This document shows, one piece after another, positions 58,501-64,000 of a stretch of DNA of 64,000 nucleotides. The stretch lies in contig CM019214.1 in the NCBI GenBank assembly GCA_009741485.1, forward strand, positions 58,370,506 through 58,434,505, written 5' to 3'. Position numbers and translations under genes: made by a program. The first letter of the stretch is position 1; each line of letters opens with the position of its first letter. Source of the stretch: Malurus cyaneus samueli. Taxonomy: Eukaryota; Chordata; Aves; Passeriformes; Maluridae. The notes beneath the pieces were generated by a model. It saw only the letters and a program-made list of their open reading frames with translations, was not told where the DNA came from and ran no database searches.

Positions 58501-61008
58501 TGAAGTCAGCATTAATTAATCTAGTTAAAACATTACAATGAAGCAATGTGAACCACAAAAACAAAACCTTGAGAAGAAAACTCACTTTAAAAACCCAGTT
58601 TGTGTGTTTTGAACATATTAAACAGCAAAACCTGTGGTAGAGCAACATGATAGCAACACTGCTTTTATTACCACTTTAGTACTAACACCATAACATGGAA
58701 ATTTATTTTCAAAACTTCTCTTTTCAGAAAGTATTATCGTGCAAAGACATGCACTTTGTGATTATTAGAAAGGAGATGTGCACTTCTAACAAAAAGAAAC
58801 CCTGATATTGCAGTCAATGATCAAGCTTTGTTTGTAGTAGAGCCCACTTCGATCACCAGACACTTTTTCATTCTCATTGATTCATTAGGAGTAGTCTCTG
58901 TTCTTCATTTTAATAGTTTTTTAAATGGTAACTGCTTTAAATGAAGTTAAAAGCAGTTTAACTAGCATAGCAGTTGTGAATGACGATATTCGTACCAATG
59001 TAAAATCTTAGTACCCATCTCCTTAAAGTTTGAAAAGTATAAACTATCAAAATAAGTTGCTCCAGTATCACTTACAGAAAGAGAGGCTAAGATGGGATTA
59101 GTTGCACACAATAGTCAGGAGCTACATGGTATTTCAACTGTTCCGGAAAAGTGCAACACTTTCATGAAGTCAAGGTACACCAAAAGTTAGCTGAGTGGTA
59201 TGAGCGCACTATTCTCTCTATACTCAGAAGGCACCACCTCCAACAAACCTGAGAAATGAAAGAGCATGCCAGGAACAGAGTTTTTAATGGTAAGAGAAGG
59301 AATTTCCCATCCCAGTAGCTTCAGAACTAATCTGAAATCATCTGCAGCACTACTTTATCAAACAGTTGAATCTATGCCTCACAGAAACATCTTCTCCCAG
59401 TTACATAACAGATGAATGTCACTTCCAGTTAGGACACAAGCACGGAAACAGAGTTCAGAAGGACAAGTTTCCCTGCATGGATTGGTCTGTAATGATCTCC
59501 CACTTCAGCAACCACAATATGTGGGCTAACAGCAGAAGAAGGGAACAGAAAGGAGAAAATGCTGTTGGGGGCTTTAGGAAAACACTCAAGACAACAGTGT
59601 GAGGGAACAAATCACTGCTCTGGGGAGGAAACAGACCTGCCCTCTCCAACAAAGTACCTTGGGCTTAGTGCAAGAAGCTCCACTGCGGAAACACAAGTGT
59701 GATGACATACAAAGACAAAAGGAAAATTGCAAATGGCACTCACAAAGGATAAATGAAACCTACTCTGTTATATAGGCTTTAGTTCTTTGCAAGTTTTAAG
59801 TGCCAGAAAACATTGACAAGAGCACTTGACAAAAAGAGCCTTAACATCACCACCATCATCAATATGCTATGATTCCAGCAACAGATGTGAATGCAGCTAC
59901 TCTGCACAACCAATCATCTCATAATATCACATTATTTTTTAGATCTAACAACAGAAGTCTTAAAATACACATGGAGGCTAGAGGTGTCAATGATAAATAA
60001 ACCCTCACCATAGTATTTTGGGCAGATAAACTCCAAGAATATTGTGATATTTACTAGTCTGAAGTTTCTTGATTTCCCATGCAATAGCTCTAAAAAAGAA
60101 AAATAAGCTAGACCTAATCTTCTGATATTAAGAACCTGTTATGCTATAGAAGAACTAGTATCTTTAATGAACTCATCTTAAATAAAATTATCTCCAGGCA
60201 GTTCAGTCCTGCACTAGGCATACCTACCTTCCTAAAAGTGCTAAAGTATTACACTAATAAGGTATGTCATTTAAAGTAGACAGTAAGATAATTTTTTCAG
60301 TTAAATAACTATCATTAATGTTTTATTTTCTCAGTATTGAATTACAATTACATATAGGCAATTTTTACTGGTATCTCTAGTCTCATTCAGCAGTGAGAGT
60401 CGAAGATTCAAACAAATGAATTCTAAAACGCTCAGAAGATGTGAGGATGGGATTAGCTATGCAGCATTTAGCACGGGAGTCAGTTCTCACTTTGAAAAAA
60501 CAAAGCAGTTTTTCTTATGCCAACTGCATCCTTAACCTGGCCCTTATATACAACTCTTTTCACTGCTTGAAAACAACCCAATCATTATCTCTATAGGTAA
60601 AAAATGGACAATAATCGGTTTTGTGTACAACAATTTTGTTATCAGCTATTATGTAGCATCAAACATGAATTCTGTTAGTAAGTCAGGCATTAAAAAGACT
60701 CATCAGTTGAGGAATTATTTTTAAATAATGCTAGAAAAGGAAAAGGTTCTCATACAACTTCTGCAAGAAGTTTTTGCAGAATCTTTCCAGCTCCACTTTT
60801 AGCCATATCTTTAAAAAAGAGAAATGCTGGTTTGTGTGTAGAAGACATTTCAAGTACACGTGACTATCTGCCATTGTATCTTGCAAAGTAATGAGATAGA
60901 CACAAGCATTTTAAAAGGGCACTATGAGAAACAGAAGTCAAAGGAATGTAATAGATATGCATCACTTTTCCAACAGGAAATAATGTAAACATTAAGTCAT
61001 TTACTTAC
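55524..61008 (-). other. DIAPH3 intron of 5.5 kb
   Basis: This GT-AG intron in phase 0 contains a degenerate CR1 3' fragment (56740-57195). The rest has no recognised repeat or conserved exon. An exon-like patch near 60754-60806 is discussed under rejected items. Confidence 0.8.
56740..57195 (+). mobile_element. Degenerate CR1 LINE fragment
   Basis: GAGTCCAGAAAGGGCTGTGG and AACTGGGGTTGTTTAAGAAG match the CR1 ORF2 end, and TCATTCTATTCTATGACTGT matches its 3' terminus. The middle is rearranged or highly diverged and contains a near-palindrome (57032-57050). Confidence 0.65.
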
Positions 61009-61113
61009 AGACTTTGAAGCAGTGCTAATATATTGCATCACCATTTCTTTTTTGGTATTAAAATCCTTTTCTCTCAATGGCATCTTCTTGTCTTCATTTA
61101 AATTCATATCTTC
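61009..61113 (-). CDS. DIAPH3: DIAPH3 exon 1 of 14 in window (GTPase-binding region)
   Basis: This 105-nt exon has a TTCTAG acceptor and a perfect GTAAGT donor, and begins and ends in phase 0 (35 codons). It encodes EDMNLNEDKK, then PLREKDF and KKEMVMQYI. These match the conserved end of the Rho-GTPase-binding region, just before the armadillo-like DID, of human DIAPH3. Rho binding here displaces the C-terminal DAD from the DID and opens the molecule. The preceding exon (ending near FEKMM in the human protein) was not found up to 64000, so the next intron upstream is at least 2.9 kb. Confidence 0.93.
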
Positions 61114-62304
61114 CTAGAATGGGAGAGGAAAAAAAAAGAAAAAAACAATCTTAAATGTCATACAGCAGCAGAGTGATTCAAATATAAGAAACTGATTTTA
61201 AAAAAGACAAGAACATAAATTTAGACATCTGAAAGCTATTATACAAACAACTTTTCACAAGATGTTAATCAAAACCATTAAAAAATCCTTATCCAACTTC
61301 CCTCTGAACTTAGACTGAAAAAAAAACCAGTCCACTGGGACTGGGATGAACAAGTGCAACACAACCATTATTAGTACACACTCTTCTTAGAAAAGACCTA
61401 CAGTTTCACACACATGCATGCACTAAACTGCAAAAAAGCATTATTTAATACATCCCAAAACATTTATAAATGTACTCAAACCAGTATTTTACGTATTTTA
61501 AAAGTCAATTTAAACTTATAATTTTAACTTGTTTCATAATTCTCTTCTTCTGTTGCCAAATACTTAAGCTTTGGCAGCAGAATCTAGTTTGCACTGAAAC
61601 TAGTTCACAAAATAATATTCACCTTTGCAATAAGCAAGGCCCAAATTTTAAAGAGTAAATCAACACCTTCAACTGTTATCAAAACCCCATCGCAATTCAT
61701 TCACTCCAATATAAGTCCAGAGGTCAAAAAGAGCTGAGACAGACCTACACTCAAAACCACTCAAGTGACACTTCCAAACATCACTAACGCTTCTGACACT
61801 GGGAGTTCTATTGTTCCAGCCTAGAAATGCTCTGATCATTGTAATCGGTTGCACATCTGTGAGAAATGGAATTTCCTATCACAGTGTAGGATAAAGAATA
61901 AAATGAAGAAAGAAAAAAATAGATTAAGACACTATTAACAATTTTGGCACAGACATATACAAGCAGATACTGCATTACTGTGTGCATTACTCAAGCTTAG
62001 CAAGAATTACTGCAGTTATTTTCAGCTGAGACTCATGAGGTGAATCCCCATCAGCTTTGGCAGGAGCAATCCTACAAAATCAGTGGGCAACCATCTAAAT
62101 ATCAAAGTTATTTCATCTAGTCGGAAATCAAAGACAAACAGCACAGACAAACCTTAGAATTCATACTATGCCAAAACTTCAGTTTCCTTGTCTTTCAATA
62201 GTTTTCATGCTGAATAGAACTGAATCAAGCACAATTCCTAGAAACATGTGCATTTCTGTATAAATCCAAGCTATAAGAAGTTCTGGCAAAAAATGCTTGA
62301 CTCC

Positions 62305-62330
62305 TGTCCTGGTTTCAGCTGGGATAATTT
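62305..62330 (+). mobile_element. Possible LTR remnant
   Basis: TGTCCTGGTTTCAGCTGGGA plus ATAATTTT is the typical 5' end of a bird LTR, but similarity ends after about 26 bases. It may be a truncated copy or a chance match. Confidence 0.3.
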
Positions 62331-62729
62331 TGGTGAACCTAAACTTAATGTGAAAAGCATTTTTTTACTTCCTCATGTACCTATTACAAAGTTCATTCTT
62401 CTGTTTAAAGGAGTTTCCTTCAGACTTGCTCTTTTACATTTTCTGAAAAGTAGCTTCTAAACACAAAAACCCCTCGAGAATTAAGAAACCTCTCAACACA
62501 AACTGTATTCCATAAGCCTTGATGTAAAAGTAGGTTAATTTATGGGAAACAAGCTCTCTGTGTGTGCAGCAAAAACTAATTTCTTTGTTCTTGTTTTTAA
62601 CAAATGAAGCATCGTTGAGACAATTGATTTACACAGATTAGAAGTATTCAGCGATAAAAGGGTAACATTAGATATTGCCTAGTTTACAAAATACTTCAGC
62701 TCCATCCTTTTGTTTCTTAAGTGAAATTT

Positions 62730-62748
62730 GTTTATTTATTTATTTATT
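62730..62748 (+). repeat. TTTA microsatellite
   Basis: Four to five TTTA units. Confidence 0.8.
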
Positions 62749-64000
62749 ATAGGTGAGCAATACTGCTTTGGAAAGTAAGAATACATCATTTCACATGGAT
62801 ATTTTCCTAATAACATGAACAGAAATGAAAAGGGCTAAATGAGAGTTTAGCTTTATCTGCCTGGTTTTATGAGCTCTTCCATAATTTTTGCCATGAAAAC
62901 CACACAGGAAGCCACTGCATAAAATATTGGGAGAAGGAAGCCATATGCATCCAGGAAAACCCCCAGTATAATGCAGGACATTCAGTAAACCCTCAGAATT
63001 TAAAAACTTCTCCCTTCAGTACTGACACATTGTATTTCTTTTGGGTAAAATTAGTTCTAAAAGCTTGGCTAAAACATTCAAATTGTTCACCAATCCACAC
63101 CCCCAAATCACTTAATTTGATCAGAACAGCAAACTAGAGGCTACAATACATAATTAGTAATGTAATCTACTGTGACTAAACTAGCTTTATTCCAGTCCAT
63201 TCAAATGTGGATAATCTGAAAAATCCTTTCTGTAGTTCATGTTATAGATAAAATAACACTGATAAAGTAGCTTATCAAATACAAGTTTAAGTGCATTGCT
63301 ATTTAATGGAACTAGGAAAGCATTCAAACTATCCAGATGTCATCAGTACTTTTGCGTATTTTTGCAAAGTAGTTTTAAAATTGGAATTAATTACTTCAGG
63401 ATCCACGGATATAAGTATTTCTATTTATCTAGACACACAGAAGTAGGTTTCTGAGGATTTATTGTAAGTTTCCATTTATTTATGGCATAGTATAAGATCA
63501 AACTATCCTATAGAAGAACATCTGTGGGATTGCAGAGAAATACAATCTATGTGAGGAGGTGTGCAGAAGGAAGCACACCTTCAAGTTTTATTTAAAAAAT
63601 TCTCCCATTTCCTAACATTTGATCAACTACCATTTACAGTGAAATTTCTAACAGAAGCAAGACATCAAAGCACACCAAGAAAAATGAACCATGAGGCAAC
63701 GAGTACAAATAAAAAAGTTAATTATTTCTTTCCTTCACCAGCTTAGCCACAAAAATCCTGAATGTTATCTCTCAATTATAGTCCTCAAGAGTTCTACAAA
63801 AGCTTCTTGAAAACTAAACTATCATCACTGAGTACTAGGAAGTACAAATTCCATAAAGGTACTTCTCTCATCGTGCATTTCCTCCACATCCCAGGCCCTG
63901 GTAGTCCCTTTGTGTTTCAAGAGTTACTTGTTATTTGCTGAGAGGCAAAGAAAGAAATAATAATCTAGGCATCATTCTCCTTCTTAATGTTCTCTTGTGC

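Larger units (their letters stand above)
61114..64000 (-). other. DIAPH3 intron, 3' part (no exon recognised)
   Basis: This stretch upstream of the first exon in the window is AT-rich and has no recognisable coding exon. It holds a TTTA microsatellite (about 62730-62748) and, at 62305-62330, a short match to the TGTCCTGGTTTCAGCTGGGA end of a bird LTR. Nothing else is identifiable by eye. Confidence 0.7.

Noticed and set aside
60754..60806. Exon-like minus-strand segment with AAAG acceptor and GTATGA donor
   Set aside because: The flanking DIAPH3 exons already join exactly as in the human protein. A 53-nt insert would shift the frame, and the peptide resembles nothing I know.

Overview
The window is vertebrate nuclear DNA, almost certainly from a bird. 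It is AT-rich and poor in CpG, its genes are split into short exons with GT-AG introns, and its repeats are dominated by CR1 LINEs. Two LTR elements resemble families I know from passerine genomes, so a songbird is likely; that last step is inference from memory of repeat families.

The only gene I can support is DIAPH3 (diaphanous-related formin 3, mDia2), on the minus strand. Fourteen consecutive coding exons lie between 61113 and 36979. They join in frame to 1,711 nt (570 codons plus one base) and encode, in order: the end of the Rho-GTPase-binding region, the armadillo-like autoinhibitory domain (DID/FH3), the dimerization region, a coiled coil, the whole proline-rich FH1 domain and the start of the actin-nucleating FH2 domain. 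The first exons lie beyond 64000 and the rest of FH2 and the DAD tail lie below position 1 or were not recognised. The first 36,978 bases are therefore read as one large, mostly featureless intron.

One intron, 42947-43670, is not GT-AG. It begins ATATCCTTTT, has a GTCCTTAAC branch-point sequence near its 3' end and ends in AC, which is the signature of a U12-type (minor spliceosome) AT-AC intron. Only these sites restore the reading frame and the conserved formin protein sequence across the junction. A CR1 LINE fills most of this intron and starts directly after the ten bases of the U12 donor.

The introns hold six recognisable CR1 3' fragments, an older LINE reverse-transcriptase fragment, and two solo LTRs. 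The larger LTR (26088-29714) has TG...CA ends and a perfect 5-bp target duplication, AGGAA. It is about 3.6 kb long because its interior holds a degenerate 22-bp G-rich tandem array, about 1 kb of CpG-rich sequence of unclear origin, and a minisatellite of about 40-bp units. Its middle part looks either heavily mutated or poorly sequenced. Small tandem duplications, homopolymers and one imperfect inverted repeat complete the picture. No tRNA, rRNA, CRISPR or bacterial-type feature is present.
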